A DNA stretch of 28,686 nt from JAMLIN01 sp964509685. Lineage in GTDB: Bacteria; Pseudomonadota; Gammaproteobacteria; Burkholderiales; Burkholderiaceae_E. Shown here in pieces: positions 1-8,287 of this stretch. Position 1 is the first letter of the stretch. Each line of letters begins with the position of its first letter. The stretch is taken from contig CAZDYQ010000044.1 in the NCBI GenBank assembly GCA_964509685.1, forward strand, positions 1-28,686. Direction: 5' to 3'. The position numbers and the translations under genes are program-made. Under the pieces are notes generated by a model. The model searched no databases. It was not told where the DNA came from and saw only the letters and a list, made by a program, of their open reading frames with translations.

Positions 1-493
1 CCTCGGCGAGCAGTTCCGCGTCGAGGAGCGCGCCGTGCAGCGTCCGGTGCTCGTTCGAGACGCCGTAATGGTTGCACAGGGCGTCGAGGGAATTGCGCTG
101 TCCCGGACGACGCTCGCGGGCCATGGCGAAGGTGTCGATCACCGCGGCGCAGTGGGTGGTGAAGGGCTCCCGGCCGAGCCTCGCCATCTCGGCGTTCAGG
201 AAACCGATATCGAAGGGCGCGTTGTGGATCAGGACCTCCGCGCCACGCACGAAGTCGACCAGGCGATCGACGATCTCCGCGAACTTGGGCTCGCCGGCCA
301 GGCGCTCGCGGCTCAGGCCGTGGACCTCCTCCGCGCCCGGATCGATATCGCGCTCGGGATCGAGATAGGTATGGAAGGTCCGCCCGGTTCGCCGGCGGCC
401 CTGCAACTCCACGAGGCCGATCTCGACGATGCGGTGGCCCTCCTCGGCGACGAGGCCGGTGGTTTCGGTGTCGAGCACGATCTGGCGAGTCAT
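1..493 (-). CDS. dnaQ: DNA polymerase III epsilon subunit (3'-5' proofreading exonuclease), C-terminus beyond the window
   Basis: This is the proofreading exonuclease of the replicative polymerase; it removes misincorporated nucleotides and binds the alpha subunit. The first 164 residues are visible and the rest lies beyond base 1. All exonuclease motifs are present: DTETTG with D8 and E10 (Exo I), HNAPFD with D95 (Exo II), and H153 plus D158 in LHGALLDAE (Exo III), a DEDDh arrangement matching E. coli D12, E14, D103, H162 and D167. The start is fixed by the ATGA overlap with the stop codon of the upstream RND gene. Finding dnaQ in line with rnhA is the usual arrangement in related bacteria, but here an esterase and an efflux pump lie between them. 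The visible part contains no frameshift or missing catalytic residue. The alpha-binding C-terminal segment cannot be assessed. Confidence 0.95.
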   Translation of the reverse strand, partial: MTRQIVLDTETTGLVAEEGHRIVEIGLVELQGRRRTGRTFHTYLDPERDIDPGAEEVHGLSRERLAGEPKFAEIVDRLVDFVRGAEVLIHNAPFDIGFLNAEMARLGREPFTTHCAAVIDTFAMARERRPGQRNSLDALCNHYGVSNEHRTLHGALLDAELLAE

Positions 494-3400
494 GTCGCCG
501 ATTCTAGCGCCTCCCGGTGGTCCGCGATCGGCTCGCGATGGCGGCGCGTGAAGAGCATGTACACCGCGGGAACGACGAAGAGCGTGAGCACCGTGCCGAG
601 GCTCATGCCGCCCACCACCACCAGCCCGATCTGCTGCCGGCTCTCCGCGCCCGCGCCGCTGGCGATCGCGAGGGGCACGGCGCCCAGCACCATCGCGCCG
701 GTGGTCATCAGGATGGGGCGAAGCCGCAGGCTGGCGGCCTCGATGATCGCGTCGTGGATCGATGCGCCGCGGTCGCGCAGCTGGTTGGCGAACTCCACGA
801 TCAGGATGCCGTGCTTGGTGATGAGGCCGATCAGCGTGATGAGGCCGATCTTGCTGTACACGTTGATCGTCCCGCCGCCCGCCTCGAGCAGCAGGAGGCC
901 GCCCACCATGGACAGCGGCACGGTGGAGATGATGATCAGCGGATCCACGAAGCTCTCGAACTGCGCCGCCAGGACGAGATAGATGAAGAGCAGCGCCAGC
1001 GCGAGCGTGAGCATCTGCGAGGACGATGCCTGGAAGAACTCCCGCGACTGGCCGTCCCAGTCCACCACGAATCCCTGCGGAAGCAGCCGGTCCGCGGCCT
1101 CCAGCGCATGGGCGAGCGCCTCGCCCTGCGAGGTGCCCGGGCCGAGGTTGGCCGTGATGTTGAGCGCCCGCCGCTGCGAGAAATGGTTGAGCTCCTTGGG
1201 CCCGACCGTCTCCTCGACACGCACCAGCGAGGACAGCGGCAGGAGCGTGCCGTCCTGCCCGGCCACCAGGATGTCGGAGATGTCGTCGGGCGACGCCCGC
1301 CCGGCGGGATCGAGCTGGACGATCACCTCGAACTGCTCCCCATCCTTCTTGAACCGGGTGACCCGTCGCCCGCCGAGGGAGGTCTCGAGCACCCGTCCGA
1401 TGGTCTCCATCGACACGCCCGCATCCGCGGCGCGGTCTCGATCGATCCACAGGCGCAGCTCGGGCTTGTCGAGCCGCAGGTCGGTCTCGACGCCCTGCAG
1501 GCCCGGCCAGGAGCGCAGGTAGTCCACCAGCGGCTGGGCGCCCGCCTGGAGCTTATCGTAGGTGTCGGAGGTGATCACCACCATGGCAAAGGGACGCGAG
1601 CGGAACGGCTGGCCGAGAGAGGGCGGCGCCAGCGCGTAGGCATTGACGCCGGGCACGGAAAGCAGCGGGGGCTGGAGCTCCCGCAGCAGTTCCTGGACCC
1701 TGCGGTCGCGCTCGTTCCAGTCGGTCATCCGGAACGACGCGGTGCCCCGCTCGACGGTGGGATTGCCGGCCACGACGAAGACGCGATCGACCTCGGGTAT
1801 CCGGGATGCGATCCGCTCGATACGCCTGCCGTACTCCGTGGTGTACTGGATGGACGAGCCCTCGGGCGCGGTGAAGGATGCGAGCATCACGCCGCGGTCC
1901 TCCAGGGGCGCCAGCTCGGACTTCATGCTGGTCCACAGGAAGACCGTCAGCCCGAAGCAGCCCAGCACGCCGATCGCGACCAGCCACCGGTACGGCAGCA
2001 CGGCGATGAGCACTCGCCGGTAGGCGTCCGTGAGCCAGCGCAGGGCCCTCTCGATGCCCCGGGATAGCGGGCCCGGCTCGGACTCGTGGCGCAGCAGCCG
2101 CGAACACATCATGGGCGTCAGCGTGAGCGCGATGAATCCCGATACCAGGACCGCGCCGGCGAGGGTCAGTGCGAACTCGATCAGCAGCCGGCCCGTCCGC
2201 CCGGGGGTGAACGCCTGCGGGGCATACACGGCGGCCAGGGTCAGCGTCATGGCCACCACCGCGAAGGCCACCTCGGAGATACCCTTGTGCGCGGCGGCGA
2301 CCGGCGTCATGCCTCGCTCGATGTGCCGGTGGACGTTCTCGAGCACCACGATGGCGTCGTCCACGACGAGGCCGATCGCAAGGACCAGGGCGAGCAGCGT
2401 CAGGGTGTTGATCGAGAAGCCCGCGAGCAGCATCAGCCCGAACGTGGTGACGAGCGCGATCGGGATCGTGACCAGGGGTATGACGGAAGCCCGGATGGTG
2501 CCGAGGAAGAGGAAGATCACCACCGCCACGAGGACCGCCGCCTCGCCGATCGTCATGAACACCGCCTCGATCGAGCGTTCGATGAACACCGACGAGTCGT
2601 GCGAGATGGTGAGCTTCAGTCCTTCCGGCAGGTCGCGCTCGATCAGGGGAATCTGCTCGCGCAGCGCGGCGCTCAGCACCAGCGGGTTGGCCGTGGCCTG
2701 CTTGATGATGCCCATCGCAACGGTGTTCCGGCCGTTGAAGCGCACCACGGTCCTGTCGTTCTCGGGCCCGAGCTCCACCCGGGCCACGTCGCGCAGCCGC
2801 ACCGGGTAGCCCTGCTCGGTCTTGAGCACCATGTTCTCGAAGTCAGAGACCGTGCGCAGGTCGGTGCGCGACACCACGTTGAACTCGCGCATGGTGCTCT
2901 CGATCCGCCCGGCCGGCACCTCGATGTTCTGCGCGCGCAGCGCCCGCTCGACGTCGAGCGGCGTGAGGCCGAAGGCGCCCAGCTGGTTCTTGTCGAGCCA
3001 GATCCGCATCGCGTACTTGCGTTCGCCGAAGATGCGCACGTCGGCCGCGCCGGGCAGCGTCTGCAGGCGCGGCTTGACCAGGCGGTTGGCGATGTCGGAG
3101 ACCTCGAGCGCCGACATGTTGTCGCTCGAGAAGGCCATCCAGACGACCGGATTGGCGTCGGCCTCGACCTTCGCCACCACGGGCTCGATGATGTCGTCCG
3201 GCAGCTTCGAACGCGCGCGCGCGACCCGGTCGCGCACGTCCGCGGCGGCGCCGTCGGGATCGCGCTCGAGCCGGAAACGCACGGTGATCTGGCTGAGCTC
3301 GGCGCGCGATATCGACGTGAGCACGTCGACCCCCTCGATGCCCGCGATCGAATCCTCGAGCGGCTTGCTCACCTGCGACTCGATGATCTCCGCCGAGGCG

Positions 3401-3558
3401 CCGAGATACTCGGTGCGCACCGTGACGACCGGCTCCTCGATCTGGGGATACTCGCGCACCTGCAGGCGGTCGAAGCTCACCGCCCCCACCAGCATCATGA
3501 TGATGGCCAGCACGGTCGCGAAGACCGGGCGCTGGATGCAGGTATGGGACAGGCGCAT
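490..3558 (-). CDS. RND (HAE1-type) multidrug efflux pump, inner-membrane transporter
   Basis: This is the inner-membrane proton/drug antiporter of a tripartite efflux pump, 1022 residues long, the normal size for AcrB/MdtB-type HAE1 proteins. The N-terminus (FATVLAIIMMLVGAVSF) is the first membrane segment. Two large periplasmic loops lie at roughly residues 33-335 and 555-845, each followed by a bundle of membrane helices. The proton-relay aspartates are D400 and D401 in GLVVDDAIVVLEN, and the matching lysine is K915 in LITKHGILIVEF, equivalent to AcrB D407, D408 and K940. It follows the adaptor gene by 18 bases, and its TGA overlaps the dnaQ ATG. No outer-membrane factor gene is adjacent, so it probably uses a TolC-like protein encoded elsewhere. 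Substrates cannot be predicted. The family call is firm. Confidence 0.95.
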   Translation of the reverse strand: MRLSHTCIQRPVFATVLAIIMMLVGAVSFDRLQVREYPQIEEPVVTVRTEYLGASAEIIESQVSKPLEDSIAGIEGVDVLTSISRAELSQITVRFRLERDPDGAAADVRDRVARARSKLPDDIIEPVVAKVEADANPVVWMAFSSDNMSALEVSDIANRLVKPRLQTLPGAADVRIFGERKYAMRIWLDKNQLGAFGLTPLDVERALRAQNIEVPAGRIESTMREFNVVSRTDLRTVSDFENMVLKTEQGYPVRLRDVARVELGPENDRTVVRFNGRNTVAMGIIKQATANPLVLSAALREQIPLIERDLPEGLKLTISHDSSVFIERSIEAVFMTIGEAAVLVAVVIFLFLGTIRASVIPLVTIPIALVTTFGLMLLAGFSINTLTLLALVLAIGLVVDDAIVVLENVHRHIERGMTPVAAAHKGISEVAFAVVAMTLTLAAVYAPQAFTPGRTGRLLIEFALTLAGAVLVSGFIALTLTPMMCSRLLRHESEPGPLSRGIERALRWLTDAYRRVLIAVLPYRWLVAIGVLGCFGLTVFLWTSMKSELAPLEDRGVMLASFTAPEGSSIQYTTEYGRRIERIASRIPEVDRVFVVAGNPTVERGTASFRMTDWNERDRRVQELLRELQPPLLSVPGVNAYALAPPSLGQPFRSRPFAMVVITSDTYDKLQAGAQPLVDYLRSWPGLQGVETDLRLDKPELRLWIDRDRAADAGVSMETIGRVLETSLGGRRVTRFKKDGEQFEVIVQLDPAGRASPDDISDILVAGQDGTLLPLSSLVRVEETVGPKELNHFSQRRALNITANLGPGTSQGEALAHALEAADRLLPQGFVVDWDGQSREFFQASSSQMLTLALALLFIYLVLAAQFESFVDPLIIISTVPLSMVGGLLLLEAGGGTINVYSKIGLITLIGLITKHGILIVEFANQLRDRGASIHDAIIEAASLRLRPILMTTGAMVLGAVPLAIASGAGAESRQQIGLVVVGGMSLGTVLTLFVVPAVYMLFTRRHREPIADHREALESAT

Positions 3559-3576
3559 CGAAGGACCGCGCCGGCC

Positions 3577-4692
3577 TCAGCGGGCGGATGCCGCCGGCGC
3601 CGGCGCCGGGACGACCGCGTTCACGCGCGGACTCTCGCCGCGCAGCTTCAGGTGGCCCGCGACGATGACCCGGTCGCCCGGCGACAGGCCTGAGACGATC
3701 TCGATCACGCCGGCGGTGCGCCGGCCCGTGCGCACGACGACGCGACGGGCGCGATCACCCTCCACCACGAACACATGGGACTCGTCGGCCCCGACCACCA
3801 GCGCTTCCTCCGGGATCACCACCGCATCGGGCGACTCCCCGGTGACGAGCCTCGCCCGCGCGAACATGCCGGTACGCAGCTTGGTATCGGTCGACTCGAG
3901 CCGTCCGCGCACCAGCAACGCCCGCCCGCCCGCGTCCACCTGGGCATCGATGGCGACGAGGCGCGCCTTGAGGCTCGCCTGCGGATAGGCGTCGAGCGTC
4001 AGCAGGATCAGCTGGCCCTGGTCGATCTCGCCGAGGAAGCGTTCGGGCAGCCGCAGGTCGACCTCCATCGAGGAAAGGTCCTCGATCCGGACGAGATCCG
4101 TGCCGGCCTCGACGTAGTCGCCGACGCTGACCTGCCGCAGCCCCAGGACGCCATCGAACGGCGCCCTGATCTGGGTCTTGCCGAGCCGGGCCTGCGCGAG
4201 CTTGAGCTTGGCTTCCAGCACCCGCATCGAGGACTCCGCCTCGTCGAGGGAACGCGCGCTGACGAAACGCTGGTTGGCGAGCTCGCGCGTGCGCCGCACG
4301 TTCGATCGGGCGAGGTCGAGCTCGGCGCGGGCCTGCTCGACCTCGGCGCCGATCACGGTGGCGTCGAGCGAGACCAGCAGGTCGCCGGCCCGCACCGCCT
4401 GCCCGTCCCGGAAATGGATCCTGTCGATTCGTCCGGCGATCTCGGGCCGGAGCATGACCGACTCGGCCGCCCGCAGGGTGCCCACCGCCGAGATCTCGTC
4501 GCGCATCAGGCGCTGGCGCGCCGTGGCGATTTCGACATCGACCACCGGCTCGGCCAGCGCGACCGGGGCCTGCGCGGCCGCCTCGGCACGGCTCCACTGA
4601 GCCCACGGCCGGGTCGCCGCGACGACGGCCGCGGTCGCGCCCACGACGAGCACGAGGAGCGGAACCCAGCGAGAACGACGCTTGCTCTTCAT
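3577..4692 (-). CDS. RND efflux periplasmic adaptor (membrane fusion protein, AcrA/HlyD-like)
   Basis: This is the periplasmic adaptor linking the RND pump to an outer-membrane channel, 371 residues. Residues 10-27 form an uncleaved membrane anchor or signal after a basic start (MKSKRRSRWV). A lipoyl half-motif lies near 83-110 and its partner near 174-205 (IRAPFDGVLGLRQVSVGDYV). Between them, about 113-172, is an alpha-helical hairpin rich in Ala, Glu, Leu and Arg. A beta-barrel (about 208-295) and a membrane-proximal domain (about 300-355) follow, then a Pro/Ala tail. The open frame extends further upstream, but that extension is antisense to nothing recognisable and lacks family similarity; the ATG at 4692 precedes the signal anchor directly. 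The gene is 18 bases upstream of the pump gene and probably on the same transcript. Confidence 0.92.
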   Translation of the reverse strand: MKSKRRSRWVPLLVLVVGATAAVVAATRPWAQWSRAEAAAQAPVALAEPVVDVEIATARQRLMRDEISAVGTLRAAESVMLRPEIAGRIDRIHFRDGQAVRAGDLLVSLDATVIGAEVEQARAELDLARSNVRRTRELANQRFVSARSLDEAESSMRVLEAKLKLAQARLGKTQIRAPFDGVLGLRQVSVGDYVEAGTDLVRIEDLSSMEVDLRLPERFLGEIDQGQLILLTLDAYPQASLKARLVAIDAQVDAGGRALLVRGRLESTDTKLRTGMFARARLVTGESPDAVVIPEEALVVGADESHVFVVEGDRARRVVVRTGRRTAGVIEIVSGLSPGDRVIVAGHLKLRGESPRVNAVVPAPAPAASAR

Positions 4693-4831
4693 GGACCCAC
4701 GAACCGGAGAATGCCTCGTAGCATAGCCGCTGGCCGCTCCGGCCGACACGTTGGATTTCCCCGACGACCGGCACGTTCCCCCGGCAGCCGGTCGCTTCGA
4801 CCGTTCGCCCCGCGACGCGGCCCGCTCATGC

Positions 4832-4852
4832 CCGGCCGTCGCCGACGGCCGG
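4832..4852. repeat. GC-rich inverted repeat between esterase and adaptor genes
   Basis: Ten bases, CCGGCCGTCG, are followed after one base by their exact reverse complement. It lies 37 bases beyond the esterase stop codon in the 196-base gap before the adaptor gene. As RNA it would form an 8-pair stem with a five-base loop. No T-run follows on the minus strand, so it is at best a weak or Rho-assisted terminator or an RNA-stabilising element. I found no convincing promoter for the adaptor-pump pair in the rest of this gap. Confidence 0.35.
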
Positions 4853-4888
4853 CCGGGCCGGGTGCGACGGGCGGCAGGCGGGCGACGG

Positions 4889-5563
4889 TCAGGCGAGGCG
4901 CTCGCGCAGCCATGCGCCGATCGCGTTGATCTCCTCGATGCAGACTTCGTGGCCCATCGAATAATCGTGCCAGTCCACGCGATAGCCGGCCGCGAGCAGC
5001 CGATTGCGGGACTCAATGGCGCGAGCCGCGGGAATCATGGCGTCGTGGTGGCCATGGGCCATGAAGATCGGGATGGCGCGATTCGCCTCCGATGCCTCGC
5101 CCGGCAAGGCGTCGGCCAGGGCGAAAAAGGTCGAAAGCGCGATGATGCCGGCGAGCGGCCGGGGATGCCGCAGGCCCGCATGCAGCGCGATCACCCCGCC
5201 CTGCGAGAAACCGGCGAGGACGATGCGGGAGGACTCGATGCCTCGCTGCCTCTCCCGCTCGACGAGCGCATCGAGCGCCGCGGCCGAGGCGCGAATGCCC
5301 TGCTCGTCGAGATCGCGCCCGCCCAGTTCGCGGATGTCGAACCAGGCGCGCATCGGCATGCCGCCATTGATGGTGACCGGGCGCACCGGGGCGTTCGGGA
5401 ACACGAAGCGTACGCCCGGCCCGTCGTCCAGGCCGAGCATCGGCACGACGGGCACGAAGTCGTTCGCGTCGGCGCCGAGGCCGTGCAGCCAGATCACGGC
5501 GGCGCCGGGCGCGCCGGCGCCGACTTCACGCTCGACGGTATCGAAGGGACCCGAGGCGGTCAT
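4889..5563 (-). CDS. Alpha/beta-hydrolase carboxylesterase (phospholipase/carboxylesterase family)
   Basis: This is a cytoplasmic serine hydrolase of the small carboxylesterase/acyl-protein-thioesterase-like family (Abhydrolase_2, as in Pseudomonas EstB), 224 residues with no signal peptide. The oxyanion-hole motif WLHGLGADANDF is near residues 25-36. The nucleophile is S120 in GFSQGG, the acid D174 in HGHHDAMIP and the base H205 in YSMGHEV, so the triad is complete. The ATG at 5563 is chosen because AGGAG lies seven bases upstream and because it directly follows the rnhA stop codon (TGA, one base, ATG). The longer open frame upstream is only the rnhA gene read in another frame. Tight coupling to rnhA suggests co-transcription. 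The physiological substrate is unknown; family members hydrolyse short-chain esters or phospholipid-related substrates. Confidence 0.92.
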   Translation of the reverse strand: MTASGPFDTVEREVGAGAPGAAVIWLHGLGADANDFVPVVPMLGLDDGPGVRFVFPNAPVRPVTINGGMPMRAWFDIRELGGRDLDEQGIRASAAALDALVERERQRGIESSRIVLAGFSQGGVIALHAGLRHPRPLAGIIALSTFFALADALPGEASEANRAIPIFMAHGHHDAMIPAARAIESRNRLLAAGYRVDWHDYSMGHEVCIEEINAIGAWLRERLA

Positions 5564-5564
5564 G

Positions 5565-6035
5565 TCAGGCTCCTGCGCTCGCGCGGACGGGACCGGCGCC
5601 TCGGCGGACGGCCTCCACGCCCCGATTGGCGAGCGCGTCGGCCGCCTCGTTACCGGGGTGGCCCGCATGGCCGCGGACCCAGTGCCAGTCGATGCGATGC
5701 CGGGCCGCCAGCTCGTCGAGGCGCTGCCAGAGGTCGGCGTTCTTCACCGGCTTGCGATCGGCGGTCTTCCAGCCCCGCTTCTTCCAGTTGGGCAGCCACT
5801 CGGTGATGCCCTTCTGGACGTACTGGGAATCGGTGTGGATACGCAGCTCGCCCGGACCCTTGAGGGCCTCCAGCGCCCGGATGACGGCGAGCAGCTCCAT
5901 CCGGTTGTTGGTGGTGAGCGCCTCGCCCCCGAAGAGTTCCTTGCGGTGCTCGCCGCTCACCAGGAGCGCGCCCCAGCCGCCGGGACCCGGGTTGCCCTTG
6001 CAGGCACCGTCCGTGTAGATGTCGATTTTCGCCAT
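5565..6035 (-). CDS. rnhA: Ribonuclease HI
   Basis: This cytoplasmic endonuclease cuts the RNA strand of RNA-DNA hybrids, removing R-loops and primers. It has 156 residues, the standard length. The catalytic residues D9 (IYTDGA), E47 (NRMELLAV), D69 (IHTDSQY) and D133 (NEAADALA) and the helper H123 (RGHAGH) each sit one position before their E. coli counterparts (D10, E48, D70, D134, H124). The basic protrusion is present (WLPNWKKRGWK). The start MAKIDIYTDG is preferred over an upstream in-frame ATG at 6083 because family members begin here. It heads the minus-strand run rnhA, esterase, adaptor, pump, dnaQ. Upstream is a 120-base divergent region shared with the cyclopropane synthase gene. 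Confidence 0.96.
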   Translation of the reverse strand: MAKIDIYTDGACKGNPGPGGWGALLVSGEHRKELFGGEALTTNNRMELLAVIRALEALKGPGELRIHTDSQYVQKGITEWLPNWKKRGWKTADRKPVKNADLWQRLDELAARHRIDWHWVRGHAGHPGNEAADALANRGVEAVRRGAGPVRASAGA

Positions 6036-6086
6036 GATTTCCGGGAGCTTGCCAGCACAAGGGCTTTTGGTTATGTAGTACACCTT

Positions 6087-6101
6087 CGGATCGGCGATCC
6101 G
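6087..6101. promoter_or_regulatory. Short dyad in the rnhA / cyclopropane synthase divergent region
   Basis: CGGATC and GATCCG are separated by three bases, a perfect six-base dyad in the 120 bases between two divergent genes. This is the geometry of a small operator. No sigma-70 promoter with two good elements could be assigned on either strand here; a TATGTA-like stretch at about 6072 is the only -10 candidate. The assignment is tentative. Confidence 0.2.
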
Positions 6102-6155
6102 TGACGGATGGGCCTGATCCTGAACCGATTCTAGCCGACCGAAGGGAGGAGCCCC

Positions 6156-7373
6156 TTGCTGGAGAAGCAGCTGTCGAAGTACCTCGCGCAGGTGCGCGAG
6201 AAGCGGTCCATTCCGTTGCGCATCCGGCTATGGGACGGCACGACGATCGACCTGGGCGACGATCCGGTCGTCACGGTGACCCTGCGCGAGATGGCTGCGG
6301 CCCGGCGGCTGATCAATCCTACCCTCGACTCACTCGGAACCGCCTTCGTCGAAGGCGAGCTCGACGTGGAAGGCAATGTCCGCGACATCATCGAGGTGGC
6401 CGCGGCGCTCGCCGACGAAGCGGACGAGAGCAAGGGACTCGGCAAGCTCCCGGAATGGCTCGCCAAGCATACCCGCAGCACCGACAAGAAGGCGATCGAG
6501 TACCACTACGACGTCTCCAACGAGTTCTATTCGCGCTGGCTCGACCCGGCGATGGTGTACTCGTGCGCCTACTTCCCGCGCGGCGACGAAAGCCTCGTCG
6601 AGGCGCAACGTGCGAAGCTCGAGCATGTCTGCCGCAAGCTGCGGCTGCGCCCGGGCATGACGCTGCTCGACATCGGCTGCGGATGGGGCGCCCTGGCGAT
6701 CCACGCGGCGAAGCACCATGGCGCGCGGGTCCTCGGCGTCACCCTGTCGCAGAACCAGTACGACCTGGCCCGCGAGCGGGTGCGCGAGGCCGGCCTGGAG
6801 GACTCCGTCGAGATCCAGCTCACCGACTACCGCGACATCCCCGGCTCGGAGGTGTACGACCGCATCAGCTCGATCGGCATGTTCGAGCATGTCGGGCTCA
6901 AGAACCTGCCGACCTACTTCGGCATCGTGCACCGCCTGCTCAAGCCCGGGGGCCTGACCCTCCAGCACGGCATCACCTCGGCCGATCCCGACGATCGCAG
7001 CGTCGGACGAGGCGCGGGCGACTTCATCGCGAAGTACGTGTTCCCGGACGGGGAGCTTCCCCATGTCTCGCGCGCCATCTCGGACCTCTCGCGCGTCGGG
7101 CTGGAACTGGCCGACGCCGAATCGCTGCGGCGCCACTATGCCCGTACCCTCCAGTTCTGGTCCGATGCCGTCGAGGCACAGCTGCCGGAACTGGTCGAAC
7201 TGGCGGGCGAGCGCCGACTGCGCATCTGGCGTGTCTATCTCGCGGGCTGCGCATACGGATTCGCCCATGGCTGGGTCAATGTGTACCAGCTGCTGGCGGC
7301 CAAGCCGCGGCAGGGCCCGTCGGGGCTCGAGATCGACCTGCCCATGTCGAGGGCGGACCTCTACGCCGACTGA
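6156..7373 (+). CDS. cfa: Cyclopropane-fatty-acyl-phospholipid synthase family methyltransferase
   Basis: This SAM-dependent enzyme is predicted to add a methylene group across the cis double bond of unsaturated acyl chains in membrane phospholipids. It has 405 residues. An N-terminal lipid-binding-type domain spans about 1-100. It is followed by YHYDVSNEFYSRWLD (117-131), the SAM-binding LDIGCGWGAL (171-180) and the motif FEHVG (243-247). The residues that bind bicarbonate in the E. coli enzyme are matched by C137, E244, H271 and Y328. The start is TTG, supported by GGGAGGAG ending five bases upstream at 6150. The enzyme is in the CFA family with all key residues, but some relatives act on other lipids or add a methyl rather than a methylene group. 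It interrupts the usual methyltransferase-rnhA neighbourhood on the opposite strand, which suggests insertion. Confidence 0.9.
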   Translation: MLEKQLSKYLAQVREKRSIPLRIRLWDGTTIDLGDDPVVTVTLREMAAARRLINPTLDSLGTAFVEGELDVEGNVRDIIEVAAALADEADESKGLGKLPEWLAKHTRSTDKKAIEYHYDVSNEFYSRWLDPAMVYSCAYFPRGDESLVEAQRAKLEHVCRKLRLRPGMTLLDIGCGWGALAIHAAKHHGARVLGVTLSQNQYDLARERVREAGLEDSVEIQLTDYRDIPGSEVYDRISSIGMFEHVGLKNLPTYFGIVHRLLKPGGLTLQHGITSADPDDRSVGRGAGDFIAKYVFPDGELPHVSRAISDLSRVGLELADAESLRRHYARTLQFWSDAVEAQLPELVELAGERRLRIWRVYLAGCAYGFAHGWVNVYQLLAAKPRQGPSGLEIDLPMSRADLYAD

Positions 7374-7426
7374 ACGCCGGCTGGCCGGGCGCTTACCTCG
7401 ATCGCCGGGCCGCCGGCGCGGCCGGA

Positions 7427-8287
7427 TCAGTCGGGACGGTCGTCCGGGCGCCGCCGCGGTATGGGCGTCGTCTCCCGCGGGCCGAACTGCGGGGATGCCA
7501 CCGGCAGCGCCCGGGCCCCGGCCCGCGCCGGCTTCGCCCAGGCCGGCCCGACGAGCCGCATGGCGCGCACCCGCTTGACGGCGCTGATGCTGTAGACGGC
7601 GCCGCAGATCGGCCACCAGCGGTCGCCCGCCGCCTCCATGAAGCGCGTGCGCTCGAGCCATCGCTCGCTGCGGCACGGTGGCCGGTAACAGCCGTAGCGG
7701 CCACGCTCGAACTCGAAGCTGAGGAGCTTGAACCAGTCGCGCAGGCGCGGCAGCGCGATCATCTGGCTCTGCCGCGGAAGGAGCGGGCGCAGCAGCCCCG
7801 AGGGGATGGCACTGCGAATCCCCCACAGGCTGATCGGATTGAACCCGGTGAGCACCACCCGGCCCTCGGGCCGAAGCACACGGTCCACCTCGCGCAGGAG
7901 CTGGTGGGGATCGCTGGAGAACTCGATGACGTGCGGCAGGGTCACCAGGTCCAGCGACTGGTCGCGGAACGGCAGCTCGCCGTTGTCCTCGAGCAGCACG
8001 GAGGTGCTGACCACGCTGCCCTGCCCGGCCGAGGCGTCGGCGCGCGACAGTCCGTAGAGGCGGCTCGGCATGCGGTTGTTGCGCAGGGTGTCGAGTTCCG
8101 GCAAGGAGAGCTGGAGCGCGACATAGCCGAACAGGTCGGCCACCGCATGGTCGTAGCAGGCCTGCTCCCATTCCAGGACGTAGCGCCCGACGGGCGAGGC
8201 GAGCCACTCCCGCCAGGCCTGCAAACCTATAATGGCCGAAGCCCGTCCGTTGTCCGCTTCCCCTTCGGGGGCCTGGTTCACGCTCAT
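7427..8287 (-). CDS. Class I SAM-dependent methyltransferase, YafS-like
   Basis: This is a probable cytoplasmic methyltransferase of the family represented by E. coli YafS, 286 residues if the ATG at 8287 is used. Recognisable parts are GRYVLEWEQ (35-41 region), LPFRDQSLDLVTLPHVIEF (105-123), the helix SSDPHQLLREVDRVL and the strand GRVVLTGFNPISLWG. As in YafS, the canonical glycine-rich motif I is degenerate. The position between gloB and rnhA is conserved across Beta- and Gammaproteobacteria. The substrate is unknown. The last 40 residues are Pro/Arg-rich and probably disordered. Start choice is uncertain: homologous sequence begins near WREWLASP, and a TTG at about 8226 would give a protein some 20 residues shorter. 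With the ATG, its start codon overlaps the gloB start codon on the other strand. Confidence 0.85.
   Translation of the reverse strand: MSVNQAPEGEADNGRASAIIGLQAWREWLASPVGRYVLEWEQACYDHAVADLFGYVALQLSLPELDTLRNNRMPSRLYGLSRADASAGQGSVVSTSVLLEDNGELPFRDQSLDLVTLPHVIEFSSDPHQLLREVDRVLRPEGRVVLTGFNPISLWGIRSAIPSGLLRPLLPRQSQMIALPRLRDWFKLLSFEFERGRYGCYRPPCRSERWLERTRFMEAAGDRWWPICGAVYSISAVKRVRAMRLVGPAWAKPARAGARALPVASPQFGPRETTPIPRRRPDDRPD
8228..8233 (+). promoter_or_regulatory. Consensus -10 element (TATAAT) upstream of gloB
   Basis: A perfect TATAAT lies 52 bases before the gloB ATG at 8286. At 17 bases upstream the sequence is CACTCC, which is not a -35 box, so only half a promoter is visible. A consensus hexamer is unusual in such GC-rich DNA, so this is a credible gloB (and possibly mltD) start site. 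It falls inside the 5' end of the methyltransferase frame on the other strand. Confidence 0.45.

Noticed and set aside
4693..5016. Upstream extension of the adaptor protein to 5016
   Set aside because: It overlaps the esterase gene, has no signal for translation and lacks adaptor similarity. The basic-plus-hydrophobic start at 4692 is the normal adaptor N-terminus.
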